Assembly (NCBI GenBank): GCA_036479115.1
Contig: JAZGFD010000292.1
Span: 1 to 22,166, forward strand
Reading direction: 5' to 3'
From: UBA7328 sp036479115
GTDB taxonomy: Bacteria > Bacteroidota > Bacteroidia > Chitinophagales > Saprospiraceae
Length of the DNA stretch: 22,166 bases
The notes beneath the pieces are model-generated. The model saw nothing but the letters and a program-made list of their open reading frames with translations. It was not told the origin of the DNA and searched no databases. The position numbers were made by a program, and so were the translations under genes. Below are positions 1 to 8,539 of this stretch, piece after piece (the first letter of the stretch is position 1; each line of letters starts with the position of its first letter).

Positions 1-884
1 CTTATGCATTCACCTATCGTTTTATTAAGGATCTAGGCAGTAATGGAGATCATCATTTTGCCTCTTTACTCTTTGTAAAGTCGGCTCTAGGTCTGATGAT
101 AATATCGACTTTCGCACTGTTTGCTATGGCACCTGTGATGGCTAGTGAAATGAAGCAATCTGCATGGTATTATGGATTGGTACAGTTCTTTCTTCATTTC
201 CAATTCAATGGATGGTACATTTTTGGAATATTGTCACTTTCATTTCGTCTATTAGAAAATTGGAATATCATTATTTCAAAAAGAAAAGTTATTATATTTT
301 ACAGTTTATTACTTTTTTCATGCCTGTTTACATTTGCTCTTGCTGTAACTTGGTCTACCCCTATTTCGGGACTTTTTTGGATTAATAGTCTAGGAGTATC
401 TCTACAGTTTCTGGCACTAGTATACCTTTTCAGAATGCTGAAACCTTATTATTCCAGCATCAGAAGGAAGCTACAGGGGTGGATTCTAGCCCTATTTTCT
501 ATAGCCGCTTTATCCTTTATAATGAAGATAGTAGTTCAGTCTGCTGTGATGATACCATATATTGCCACAGTAGCATATACGATTAGATTGTATGTGATTG
601 GGTTTATCCATTTGATATTATTGGCTTGTATTACAGCTGCCGTATTTGCCTTTGCTTCTTATAAAATGTGGATAGACATCCGATCTCGGTGGATACGCAC
701 AGGACTGACTTTATTATTCATAGGTATCGCTCTGAGTGAAATGTTACTCTTCGCTCAAGGTACAATGTTTTGGAGTGGGCAGGGTTTTATTCCTTTCTAC
801 TATGTTCTCATATTCGCTGTTTCGATACTGATACCTCTTGGAGTACTTATCATTTTATGGAAGAGTATATCGAGTATAAAGTAG
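1..884 (+). CDS. multi-pass membrane protein, 5'-truncated by window edge
   Basis: The reading frame is open from position 3 at the window edge and stops at 882-884, so the true N-terminus lies upstream; an internal ATG at 96 is unlikely to be the start. The visible 293 or so residues are almost entirely hydrophobic, with about eight candidate membrane helices separated by short basic loops (for example SKRK, SIRRK and DIRSRWIR). A segment reading HFQFNGWYIFG, near residue 85 of the visible part, is aromatic and histidine-bearing, as in many Bacteroidota polytopic proteins of unknown role, but no catalytic or transporter signature was recognised. It ends about 70 bp before an IS66 relic in the same orientation. 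Function is unassigned; an inner-membrane location is inferred from composition only. Confidence 0.75.
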   Translation, partial: YAFTYRFIKDLGSNGDHHFASLLFVKSALGLMIISTFALFAMAPVMASEMKQSAWYYGLVQFFLHFQFNGWYIFGILSLSFRLLENWNIIISKRKVIIFYSLLLFSCLFTFALAVTWSTPISGLFWINSLGVSLQFLALVYLFRMLKPYYSSIRRKLQGWILALFSIAALSFIMKIVVQSAVMIPYIATVAYTIRLYVIGFIHLILLACITAAVFAFASYKMWIDIRSRWIRTGLTLLFIGIALSEMLLFAQGTMFWSGQGFIPFYYVLIFAVSILIPLGVLIILWKSISSIK

Positions 885-955
885 TGATTTTTACTTCTAT
901 ACCCTATGCATTTGGGTTTTTAGGATTTTTGACGAGATTATTTTTTATTAGATTA

Positions 956-1351
956 AAAGTGACTACTCAGGTACTGGTACAAAAACTGAGAAAATGGATC
1001 GATGAAGCATCAATAAAAATATTACCCCAAGGACCAATAGGAAAAGCGATGACTTACTGTATCAATCAATGGCCCAAGCTTATCAGATGTTTTGATGACG
1101 GAAGATTGGCATTAGACAATAATGTGATAGAAAACAAAATTAGGCCACGGGCACTGGGCAGAAAAAATTATCTATTCGCAGGGTCACATGATGCCGCTCA
1201 GCGTATAGCTATGATGTATTCAATGTTCGCTACCTGTAGTTTACACGATGTCAACCCCAGAGATTGGCTTACTTACGTGATCGAAAATATTCAGGATACT
1301 AAGATGTCTGAGCTAGATAAACTGCTGCCGCAAAATTTTGGTGGGGTGTAG
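956..1351 (+). pseudogene. IS66-family transposase (TnpC), C-terminal fragment
   Basis: About 130 codons match the C-terminal part of IS66-type transposases: an LRKWIDEA helix, DDGRLALDNN followed by VIENKIRP, then ALGRKNYLFAGS, and the final DELLPxNF-like end read here as DKLLPQNF. The glutamate after the DNN (VIEN) corresponds to the last acidic residue of the DDE triad. An intact transposase is about 500 residues and needs two helper ORFs (tnpA, tnpB). None of the upstream part is present, and the preceding sequence is the end of an unrelated membrane gene. The frame is open back to 770, but residues before about 956 show no transposase similarity and overlap the membrane gene, so 956 is an approximate breakpoint. 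Non-functional relic. Confidence 0.85.
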
Positions 1352-1372
1352 GGCGCCGCACGGATATGTTAC
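1352..1372 (+). repeat. right terminal end of the IS66 relic
   Basis: Directly after the transposase stop, the sequence ends in CGGATATGTTAC. Read from outside inward on the minus strand it begins GTAAC, matching the GTAA tips typical of IS66-family inverted repeats. The matching left end and target duplication are absent in this window, as expected for a relic. The exact boundary at 1372 is inferred from the GTAA tip. Positions 1373-1478 beyond it hold no recognised gene. Confidence 0.5.
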
Positions 1373-1478
1373 TCATGAAGAAGGTATTGCCAAAGGACAT
1401 AAAAAGGATAAGGTATGCGAGTGAAATAAATTTTAAAATCACGGCATAGTTAGGAGTAAAACTGAAAAATTTTTTCGG

Positions 1479-2588
1479 TCAGCCACCACTCTTCCTGTTA
1501 TTTTCTTTTACAGCTCCGATTCCGATTCTATCATTTAATATTTTGCCACTCACGGCGTACCTTCTAAGGTGTTCTAATAACGTATTAATCTTATCCCTGT
1601 CTTTTTCAAATGATATAATGTGCATATTAGGCCCAGCATCAAGACTAAAGTAAACGGGTATGCCTGTATCTTTTCTGAAAGATCTGATTTCATTGATGAC
1701 ATTAATTGTATTGGGTTCTATTAAAAGAAATGAAGGATGAGAGGCCATCATAAGGGCATGTAGCGTAAGAGCTTCGGATTCTAGCAGAGCACCAAAATCT
1801 TCGAGGTCGCCATTTTTTAAAATATGTTTTAACTCTAAAGTTCTCTCTATTGCTTGTGCATACCTAGTGGCCGCATAAGGATTATTTTCCATTAATTTAT
1901 GCCCTAGAGTAGAAGAAACTGACTTCTGGTCGGTATTTACAATGAGAATGTCATTTCGTAGTGTATTAAAAATAGGGTGATATTCTTTTACTTCAATGGC
2001 ATAGAGATCAGAGGATTGCGCATCACCTTTTACATGTCCCCAGAGTGCAAAATGTGGGTATACTGATCTGGATGCACTACCGCTACCCAACCTGGCAATG
2101 AAGGATGATTTTTTAAAAAAATAGTTGTCTTCACATATTTTAGCGGAAGGGACAATACTTCTCTCGATATCACAAAGACAAAGAGCTAGAGCGCTCATAC
2201 TAGATGCAGAAGAGGCAATGCCAGAAGAATGTGGAAAAGAATTTTTTGAGTCAATCATCAGGTGACTGTATTGTATAAAGGGAAAATATTCTTGAATGCT
2301 CATAAGAAACTTTTCTACTCGAACTTTGAACGTAGGGTTCTCTTTATTTTCAAATAGAAAATCTAATTTCATATTACTCCTACGAGGATCAATTTTATAT
2401 TTTATTGCAGTATTTGTTACTGCTTTTGATAAGGTGATACTTATGGATGGATTGCGCGGAAGTTGTTGGTCATATTTGCCCCAATACTTTACTATAGCTA
2501 AGTTGGAAGGACTCAACCAAGAAGTTACACCAGAAGATTCTGATATACGCCCTTTGTCAATATTAGAAATGAAATCGAGTTTTTTCAA
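1479..2588 (-). CDS. mvaD: diphosphomevalonate decarboxylase
   Basis: Catalyses ATP-dependent decarboxylation of mevalonate-5-diphosphate to isopentenyl diphosphate, the last step of the classical mevalonate pathway; cytosolic. At 369 residues the length is normal for the GHMP-kinase-fold family. Visible motifs: the N-terminal substrate loop with KYWGK near residues 34-38, the ATP-binding loop PHSSGIASSASS at 119-130, RLGSGSASRS at 166-175, and SLDAGPN at 315-321 carrying the catalytic aspartate (D317). The start is TTG at 2586-2588: an in-frame TAA lies three codons upstream and the next ATG (residue 73) would remove the KYWGK motif. The first nine codons and the whole upstream region are duplicated 2.5 kb away (5104-5328). 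It is the only isoprenoid gene in the window. Confidence 0.95.
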   Translation of the reverse strand: MKKLDFISNIDKGRISESSGVTSWLSPSNLAIVKYWGKYDQQLPRNPSISITLSKAVTNTAIKYKIDPRRSNMKLDFLFENKENPTFKVRVEKFLMSIQEYFPFIQYSHLMIDSKNSFPHSSGIASSASSMSALALCLCDIERSIVPSAKICEDNYFFKKSSFIARLGSGSASRSVYPHFALWGHVKGDAQSSDLYAIEVKEYHPIFNTLRNDILIVNTDQKSVSSTLGHKLMENNPYAATRYAQAIERTLELKHILKNGDLEDFGALLESEALTLHALMMASHPSFLLIEPNTINVINEIRSFRKDTGIPVYFSLDAGPNMHIISFEKDRDKINTLLEHLRRYAVSGKILNDRIGIGAVKENNRKSGG

Positions 2589-2795
2589 AGATGTTTATTT
2601 TCAGCTAAGATAGGTTATGGTTTATAGAAGTTGTAAGGGTTCATAGAAGTCATTAGTGAATGAAAGGTTGTAAGTAAAAAACATATGAGGTTAAAAGGAT
2701 TTGGGGTATTGAAGTGGCACGAATGTGTGAAAAGGAGGAAAAGTGCCAATACAAAGAACACGAATTAACACAGATAACAAAGATTAGAAATATAA
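2563..2795. repeat. long direct repeat, copy 1 (mvaD 5' end and promoter region)
   Basis: About 230 bp that recurs in the same orientation at 5104-5328 with roughly a dozen substitutions and a few short indels. The longest identical block covers TTTTTTCAAAGATG through GGTTGTAAGTAAAAAA with a single change. It contains codons 1-9 of mvaD, its upstream region, and a tail rich in AACACAGATAAC-type units near 2760-2785. A 10-bp indel in that tail separates the two copies. A short ORF at 2714-2902 inside and beyond it has no recognisable product. Confidence 0.9.
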
Positions 2796-2991
2796 GTCAT
2801 CCCTTTTTTATTGTCCCTGGTTTTTTCTTTAGGAGTAGTAGTTGCATATCCATTACACTTGAATTTTTATCTGTTTCTCTTAATCAGAGAAAAATAATTT
2901 AGACCAAATTTTTAAAAACCGATATGCGATAGGTGCTTTCCAAATTTTAACCTTTTCAAATCCTAACGCTTAGGCACCTCACATCAGCTGA
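2796..2991. other. non-coding stretch before the RHS fragment
   Basis: AT-rich sequence with no convincing gene. It holds a small perfect inverted repeat, CCTAA-CGC-TTAGG (2962-2974), and a wider AGGTGC/GCACCT pair (2931-2936 with 2974-2979), close to where RHS similarity begins at about 2992. These may mark a recombination junction, but nothing in the sequence proves it. Confidence 0.4.
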
Positions 2992-4551
2992 ATTATTACA
3001 TCTCAATATTATAACAAACTCGGCAATGACAATGGGGTGACCTTGGTAGGAAAAACATATTTTGATGGATTTGGTAAAGATATACTTACCCTACAGTATA
3101 ATCAAAGCCCTGATAGCAAGGCTCATATTGCCTTTCATTCGGAATATGATATTCTGGAAAGAGTGCATAAAGTATACGAAGCCAAGTCTACTAATACCTC
3201 CACATATTTTAATCCATCAGGAGATTTTACTGAACATCTGTATCAAAAAAATATGCTGGCAAGGATATCATCCATAAAACCACCTTCGTGGCACGCCACA
3301 ACTTTTGATTATCGTACCAACAATACCACTGAGGCCACAGGATATACCACTGCGGGGCAGCTACACATCACCACTGTAACCGATGCCAATGGCAACAAAA
3401 CACTGAGCTATACGGACCAAAAAGGCAACGAAGTGCTGATGAAAAAGCAGAATGCCAGTAGCACCCTATCTCACGATACCTATACTTATTGGGATCAAAA
3501 AGATAGAAAAACCCTGGTATTGCCACCTGGCACAAGTCTGGCCACTCCCAACCTGATATACCAGTACCTGTACTACGCCAATGATCTTTTAAAACAAAAA
3601 GATGCACCCGATGCTGACCCTGTAGAATATGTCCACAATGATAGAGACCTATTGGCCTATATGCAGGATGGAAATATGGATGACGACAGCAGATGGATGG
3701 CTACCAAATATGATGTGTATGGCAACCTGACTAATGAAGGGTGGTACAACGGAAATCTGGCAGTAAACGGATCGTTTGCTCAGGCCATAGTCAGTGATGA
3801 ATTAATGAAAATCAACTACAATACCTCAGGTAGTGGTACAGGTCAGCCCAATTCTGAAGAAAGAAATTTTCTGATGACCACTGAGAAATACATGACGCAA
3901 TACATGTACGATCCATGTGGTAGGCCCAACGAGGTATCAAATTCTATTTTCAATAATTCCCTTTCTTTCCTTACCAATTCATTGATACGAAGCTATGACA
4001 GTAGAGATGCAGTCACCATATCAAGACATGACTTCAAAGACGGCTATAATGATTTCCGCAGGTTTTATATGTTTAATGATTTTGATAATGCTGGCAGACC
4101 TAAGGGCGAAAGCATAAGCCATAATTTTAATGGCCCATACCTGAAATTGTCAGAAACAACATACACGCCAAAAGAACAGGTAAAAACCAAAATACTGGGA
4201 GCACAATCTAAGCTGGCAGAAATAGATTATGACTACCTTCCCAATGGTTTTCTAAAATCTATGAGTGATCCATTATTCACACAAGAGCTGTACTATGATG
4301 TGCCTTATGACGGCAATGCCACTACCAGAAAAAACGGCGACATCTCCACCCAATACTGGCAGGTTATGGGTCAAGAAGCAGAGCTCTACCACTATGGATA
4401 CGATTTTAAAGATCAGATCACATCGGCTGATTACTATGTGCCTAATGTGCCTTCTAATAATGGTGATTATGACGGCACTTACACTTTTGATACCAGAGGC
4501 AATATCCTTACTATAAACAGACAAGGAGGGATAACGACAAAATCTAAATGA
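2992..4551 (+). pseudogene. RHS/YD-repeat protein fragment, truncated at both ends
   Basis: The frame is open from 2992, after a TGA, with no plausible start; the first GTG is 3037 but similarity already begins upstream (SQYYNKLGNDNG, then TYFDGFGKD). It reads as the central part of a large Bacteroidota RHS protein: repeated YD-like units such as YDVYGNLTNEG, YMYDPCGRP, YTFDTRGNIL and VTDANGNKT, rich in Tyr, Asp, Asn and Gly. Full-length relatives exceed 1000 residues, with a signal peptide, a hyperconserved core and a variable C-terminal (often toxic) tip. Here the signal peptide, core and tip are missing. Similarity stops near residue 490 (about 4528) and the frame closes with TGA at 4549-4551. 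Base composition around 3300-3700 is visibly richer in G+C than the neighbours, consistent with transfer. Probably a dead relic of a secreted polymorphic protein. Confidence 0.8.
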
Positions 4552-4645
4552 TGATTATTTAAAGGAGTTCAACCCAGATGACTTACTTAATGGAAAAGCT
4601 GTAAGTCCTTTCGAATCAAATGGTATAGAAGGAAAAGAAAGTTAA
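4535..4645 (+). pseudogene. orphan C-terminal tail in a shifted frame after the RHS fragment
   Basis: In frame 2, overlapping the last RHS codons, an open stretch reads QNLNDDYLKEFNPDDLLNGK followed by AVSPFESNGIEGKES and a TAA at 4643-4645, right before a strong terminator. It has no start codon of its own and a coding-like composition. The simplest reading is that it is the true 3' end of the original RHS gene (or its effector tip), joined out of frame to the central fragment by an internal deletion near 4528-4535. The identity of this tail was not recognised. Confidence 0.45.
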
Positions 4646-4649
4646 TAAT

Positions 4650-4676
4650 AAAAGCCTCACTTTGGTGGGGCTTTTT
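4650..4676. terminator. bidirectional intrinsic terminator
   Basis: AAAAGCCTCAC (4650-4660), a TTTG loop, then GTGGGGCTTTT (4665-4675): an 11-bp stem with one G-T wobble, followed by T residues. The A tract on the other side makes it usable in both directions. It lies between the RHS tail (+) and the XRE gene (-), whose stop codon (4675-4677) overlaps the stem. Confidence 0.85.
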
Positions 4677-5010
4677 ACATAATGGCTTGCAATTTAGTTT
4701 GCTTAAGGAAAGCATCGAGAAGAGCAAAGACATGTTGTTTATCATTGTCTTTAAGTTTTTGAATATCGAGGATACGATTTACGACAATAGTTTCTAAAAG
4801 AGTATCGGTAGCACCTACTAAGTAATCAAGACTTACTTCAAGAGCTTCGGCCAATTGAGTAGCCATCTCAATAGAAGGCTTTACTTCATCCCTTTCATAT
4901 CTTCCGATTACAGCACCATGAGCACTAACCATTTTACCTACTTCATCTTGAGAAAGCTTTTTGGCTTTTCTAACCTCAGATAACCTTTTTCCAAAAGTTG
5001 CAGACTTCAT
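4675..5010 (-). CDS. small XRE-family HTH transcriptional regulator
   Basis: A 111-residue protein with a Cro/C1-type helix-turn-helix at about residues 5-63: GKRLSEVRKAKKLSQDEVGK, then VIGRYERDEVKPSIEMATQL and LEVSLDYLVG. A helical C-terminal extension (RILDIQKLKDNDKQHVFALL) is typical of a widespread Bacteroidota family of roughly 110-residue regulators and probably mediates dimerisation. Starts at ATG 5008-5010. A perfect palindrome lies 10 bp upstream, suggesting self-repression. It converges on the RHS relic inside the repeat-bounded island. Its targets are unknown; a role linked to the RHS/effector module is an inference from position only. Confidence 0.88.
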   Translation of the reverse strand: MKSATFGKRLSEVRKAKKLSQDEVGKMVSAHGAVIGRYERDEVKPSIEMATQLAEALEVSLDYLVGATDTLLETIVVNRILDIQKLKDNDKQHVFALLDAFLKQTKLQAIM

Positions 5011-5020
5011 AAATGTATTG

Positions 5021-5035
5021 ATTACTACAAGTAAT
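5021..5035. promoter_or_regulatory. palindromic operator candidate upstream of the XRE gene
   Basis: ATTACT-ACA-AGTAAT is a perfect 6-bp inverted repeat with a 3-bp spacer, ending 10 bp before the XRE start codon. This position and symmetry fit an autoregulatory site for a dimeric Cro/C1-type repressor. Binding by this protein is an inference. Confidence 0.5.
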
Positions 5036-5103
5036 TAATGAATAATACGAAGATGTTGCTTTGTCTGATCAAGTGTATCTCCACATTTTGAACAATAGTC
5101 ACT

Positions 5104-5328
5104 TTAGAAATAAAATCGCGTTTTTTCAAAGATGTTTATTTTCAGCTAAGATAGGTTAAGGTTTATAGAAGTTGTAAGGGTTCATAGAAGTCATTAGTGA
5201 ATGAAAGGTTGTAAGTAAAAAAGGCATAAGAGGTTAAAAGGTATTGGGGTATTGAAGTGACACGAATGTGTGAAAAGGAGGATGAGTACCAATACAAAGA
5301 ACACAGATAACACAGATTAGAAATATAA
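5104..5328. repeat. long direct repeat, copy 2 (mvaD leader remnant)
   Basis: Second copy of the 2563-2795 repeat in the same orientation, offset by 2541 bp over its left part. On the minus strand it still encodes the first codons of mvaD (TTG start, MKKRDFIS against MKKLDFIS in the real gene) and then leaves the mvaD sequence. The right end flows into the leader of the nuclease gene. Positions 5329-5415 hold no other recognised feature. Confidence 0.9.
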
Positions 5329-5415
5329 ATCTTATTCTCATTTTTGCGAAAGGGAAGGTGAATAAGATTCTATTAACTTAACCAATTGTTGTCAAACAAC
5401 CTTTATATTTAGGAC

Positions 5416-6270
5416 ATGAAATATACATTGTCATTTATTCTTTTGTTGTCTCAATTTCATTTGGTTCTTGCTTGGGGGCCAAATGGTCATAGAATTGTTG
5501 CAGAGATATGTGAACTCCATTTATCGGCAGGAGCTAAGGCGGAAATTCAACAGATAATAGGTAAAAACTATCTAGCAGAGATTGCGAATTGGCCAGATTA
5601 TGTAAAATCTGAAAAGGGTTGGGATTTTGCAGAAACATGGCATTATACGACCGTTCACCCCAATCAGAGTGTTGCTCAAATGAAAGTACGATATGCCGAA
5701 GACAGCAAAATAAATGATGCTACTGAGGCCATTGTCTTAATGAAGAAAATTTTGAATAACGATAAAAATGCGACCTTGTTTTTTGAAGATTTGATGAAAA
5801 AAAATAGGGCGAAACCTCTCAATAATTCTACAAAGGCTACAGCTCTTGCATTTTTAATCCATATTGTTGCTGATATCCACCAGCCCTTACATGTAGGTAA
5901 AAACAGAGATCATGGAGGAAACAAAATAACGGTAATGTTTTTTAATAAAAAAACCAACCTTCATAGAGTATGGGATAGTGATATTATCGAACATGAAAAA
6001 TTGAGCTATACAGAGTTTGCACACTTTATCAATAAGATGACTCATGAGGAGATTAAAATCTGCCAAAAAAGCACTATGAATGAATGGGCCGAAGAGTCTA
6101 TTTACCTTAGAGAACGTATATATAATACACTTTATAATTATACAGATCGAGAATCTGGCTTACCATCATTTTCTTGGCAATATCATCATGATTTTATTCC
6201 TCTAGTGAAGGAGAGACTGCAAAGTGCAGGTGTACGAATGGCAGGTATTTTAGAGGACGTTTTTGGCTAG
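5416..6270 (+). CDS. secreted S1/P1-type zinc nuclease
   Basis: 284 residues with a signal peptide (MKYTLSFILLLSQFHLVLA) predicted to be cut before W20, so that the mature N-terminal tryptophan can coordinate zinc, as in P1 nuclease. All expected ligands of the trinuclear zinc site are visible: W20, H25 (WGPNGH), D61 (NWPD), H76 (TWHYTTV), H149/D153/H159 (HIVADIHQPLH), and H183/D187 (HRVWD). The family cleaves single-stranded DNA and RNA and acts as a 3'-nucleotidase; a periplasmic or extracellular nutrient-scavenging role is likely. It starts at ATG 5416, about 90 bp after repeat copy 2. If the island is removed, it would be divergent from mvaD across one shared intergenic region. Confidence 0.95.
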   Translation: MKYTLSFILLLSQFHLVLAWGPNGHRIVAEICELHLSAGAKAEIQQIIGKNYLAEIANWPDYVKSEKGWDFAETWHYTTVHPNQSVAQMKVRYAEDSKINDATEAIVLMKKILNNDKNATLFFEDLMKKNRAKPLNNSTKATALAFLIHIVADIHQPLHVGKNRDHGGNKITVMFFNKKTNLHRVWDSDIIEHEKLSYTEFAHFINKMTHEEIKICQKSTMNEWAEESIYLRERIYNTLYNYTDRESGLPSFSWQYHHDFIPLVKERLQSAGVRMAGILEDVFG

Positions 6271-6284
6271 AAGAATCTTGAGAT

Positions 6285-6310
6285 CACTCCGAAAACGCAC
6301 AAAACCAAAA
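6285..6310. repeat. dispersed 26-bp repeat, copy 1
   Basis: Begins CACTCCGAAAAC and matches 20606-20631 at 24 of 26 positions. On the minus strand both copies read similar peptides (FGFVRFRSDL here, FDFVSFRSGL there), so they may be scraps of one decayed coding family. The rest of 6271-6493 shows no gene. Confidence 0.45.
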
Positions 6311-6493
6311 AGATTTACTTCGACAAGTTCTGCATAAAGTTTTTTGCGCCAAGGAATATTCGCCACTTTTTATGTAAAAAAAATTATAAAATTTAAAAGT
6401 CAGGAGTGCTGAAAAATTTACTCCACTGAAATGGCGTACGCGGCCTTGACTATATTCCCTTCGACCAAGAAACTAAAATCACAAGAATCGACA

Positions 6494-8536
6494 TTAATTT
6501 ACATTTTGTAAAGATGAATGTGCTTTAAAAGTGCTTAGTCCGCAATCCAAATAATCTATATATTCCTCAATGCCTTCTTTATATCCTCTTGGAGGTGCTA
6601 TAATACTTTCATCTGGTGTCATCATTACATATAGCGGTTGCGAATTTTGCTTAAAATTGACAATTTGAAAGTCAGCCCATTTATTGCCCACATTTCTCAG
6701 CTTCTTCTTTCTTGATTTTGAAATTAAGAGATCATCGAGTTTTTTATCATCATCCACATAAAGTGATATCAATACAAAATCATTATTCAGCCTAGACCTT
6801 ACGTTATCATCTACCCAAATATGTTCTTCCACTTTTCGACAATTTACACACCCATAGCCTGTAAAATCTAGTAATACAGGGCGGTTTTCATTTTTGGCGA
6901 AAGCCAGACCTTCGTAGTAATCTTTAAAGCAATCTATGTTGTTGGCACATTTGTGGTAGGATTGATATTCTTGTTTGAGTTCTGAGTCCAATTTTGGCTC
7001 TGGCAGTAAGAAGTTATAGTTAGAAGGTGGCGCTATACCACTCATGAGTTTGAGAGAGTTGTAGCTTTTAATATTGTCGTTATATAAAAACCCACTACCC
7101 AAATATGCTGCTAATGCTAATGATCCGAGACCCATCACCCAGCTGGATGTTGTTAATTTTCGCCCTGGACTATCATGCGGAAATTTAATTAATTTGAAAG
7201 CGTAAAGGGCCATTCCTATTGCCACTATTACCCAAATGGCCATGAAAGGCTCATATTTTAATATCTCCCAATGATTGGTCATGTCAGCTACTGAAAGAAA
7301 TTTAAAAGCTAAAGCTACTTCGATAAACCCTAAAAATACTTTTACAGAATTCATCCATCCTCCCGATTGTGGAAGTGTATTGAGCCAAGCTGGAAATGCA
7401 GCAAAAAGACCAAAAGGGAGTGCTAATGCCAGTGAAAATCCGAGCATTACTACGGCCGGCCCAATAGGGCTAGTAGCGGCCTGAACAATAGCTGTCCCAA
7501 TTATCGGCCCTGTACAGGAAAAAGATACCAAAGCCAAAGTGAAGGCCATAAAAAATATACCTATGAAGCCTCCTTTATCTGCCATTTGATCGGATTTTGT
7601 GCTCCAAGAACTAGGCAATGTAATTTCATAAAACCCAAAAAATGAAAAAGCAAAGGCTATAAAAATGAGAAAAAACAGGGTATTGGCAATCCAATTAGTA
7701 GATAGCCTGTTGAGGGCTTCTTCACCAAAAAAGAAAGTAAGTAGCAAACCAAGTGAAACATATATGACCACTATAGAAAGGCCATAAATTAGACCATTAA
7801 CCCATCCTTTTCTCTTCGTATCCTTTGTAAAAAAACTCACTGTGAGTGGAATCATAGGAAAAACACATGGTGTAAGAAGTGCTACTAGGCCTCCTAGAAA
7901 CCCAAAAAAAAACATCCATGGCAGGCTACTTTTTTTTTGAGTGTTTTCGCCACATTCTGTGAGAGGTGTCTCGTAGGTTTTTTGTATTTGTGGTCTTATC
8001 TGGTCTAGAATATTTCCTTTAACTAAAGCCAAATCGGCGGCTCCAATGCCATTGTTTAAACTTGCTTTACCCGAAGTGAAATCAAAAACAAACTCTACAT
8101 CAGTAGGAGGAAGGCACCTCTCATCGTCACAAGTCATGAAGGTTAAATATCCTTTTAATCGTTGAGTAGGGTCTTTGATTTTTACTTGTTGGGTAATGGT
8201 GAAGGGCTGGTCAGCTAAAAATTTGGTTACTTCCATCTCAAAAACAGCATCCATTCCTTTTTTCATGTGCCCATTTTCTATAGCATCTCCTACCTTTTCT
8301 ATTATAGATTCGTTTTCATACCATATAGAAGTAGGTACAGGCCCTCCAGGTTCTATATATTGTGAGTATACTGTCCATGTTTTATCTATATCTGCTTTAA
8401 AAATAAGATTGTAATTGTCATCACCTATTTCTTCCATTGAAAACGACCAAGTAACGGGCACTTCTTCTTGAGCAATGAGGCCAATAGATGCGAAAAAAAG
8501 AATGATAGTATAAAATGGAACAAGTATGTGTTTCAT
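6494..8536 (-). CDS. dsbD: DsbD-type thiol:disulfide interchange protein
   Basis: A 680-residue inner-membrane protein that passes electrons from cytoplasmic thioredoxin to periplasmic thiol partners. Order of domains: signal peptide (1-22); N-terminal periplasmic domain (about 23-155) with Cys136/Cys141 in CDDERCLPPTD; linker; CcdA-like membrane domain (about 205-490) with the conserved cysteines in TPCVFP (C224) and FSCTGP (C341); C-terminal thioredoxin domain (about 540-670) with the redox pair CVNC (C563/C566). All six redox cysteines of the DsbD relay are present, so it should be active. It lies 3 bp downstream of a stand-alone gene for a related N-terminal domain and is probably co-transcribed with it and possibly with purQ. 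It converges on the nuclease gene. Confidence 0.95.
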   Translation of the reverse strand: MKHILVPFYTIILFFASIGLIAQEEVPVTWSFSMEEIGDDNYNLIFKADIDKTWTVYSQYIEPGGPVPTSIWYENESIIEKVGDAIENGHMKKGMDAVFEMEVTKFLADQPFTITQQVKIKDPTQRLKGYLTFMTCDDERCLPPTDVEFVFDFTSGKASLNNGIGAADLALVKGNILDQIRPQIQKTYETPLTECGENTQKKSSLPWMFFFGFLGGLVALLTPCVFPMIPLTVSFFTKDTKRKGWVNGLIYGLSIVVIYVSLGLLLTFFFGEEALNRLSTNWIANTLFFLIFIAFAFSFFGFYEITLPSSWSTKSDQMADKGGFIGIFFMAFTLALVSFSCTGPIIGTAIVQAATSPIGPAVVMLGFSLALALPFGLFAAFPAWLNTLPQSGGWMNSVKVFLGFIEVALAFKFLSVADMTNHWEILKYEPFMAIWVIVAIGMALYAFKLIKFPHDSPGRKLTTSSWVMGLGSLALAAYLGSGFLYNDNIKSYNSLKLMSGIAPPSNYNFLLPEPKLDSELKQEYQSYHKCANNIDCFKDYYEGLAFAKNENRPVLLDFTGYGCVNCRKVEEHIWVDDNVRSRLNNDFVLISLYVDDDKKLDDLLISKSRKKKLRNVGNKWADFQIVNFKQNSQPLYVMMTPDESIIAPPRGYKEGIEEYIDYLDCGLSTFKAHSSLQNVN

Positions 8537-8539
8537 ATG

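Noticed and set aside
2714..2902. 62-residue ORF on the plus strand
   Set aside because: It lies in a repeat and the following AT-rich spacer, its composition is not protein-like, and the second repeat copy does not preserve the frame.
3368..3607. 79-residue minus-strand ORF inside the RHS fragment
   Set aside because: Shadow of the RHS coding frame; no start context or recognisable domain.
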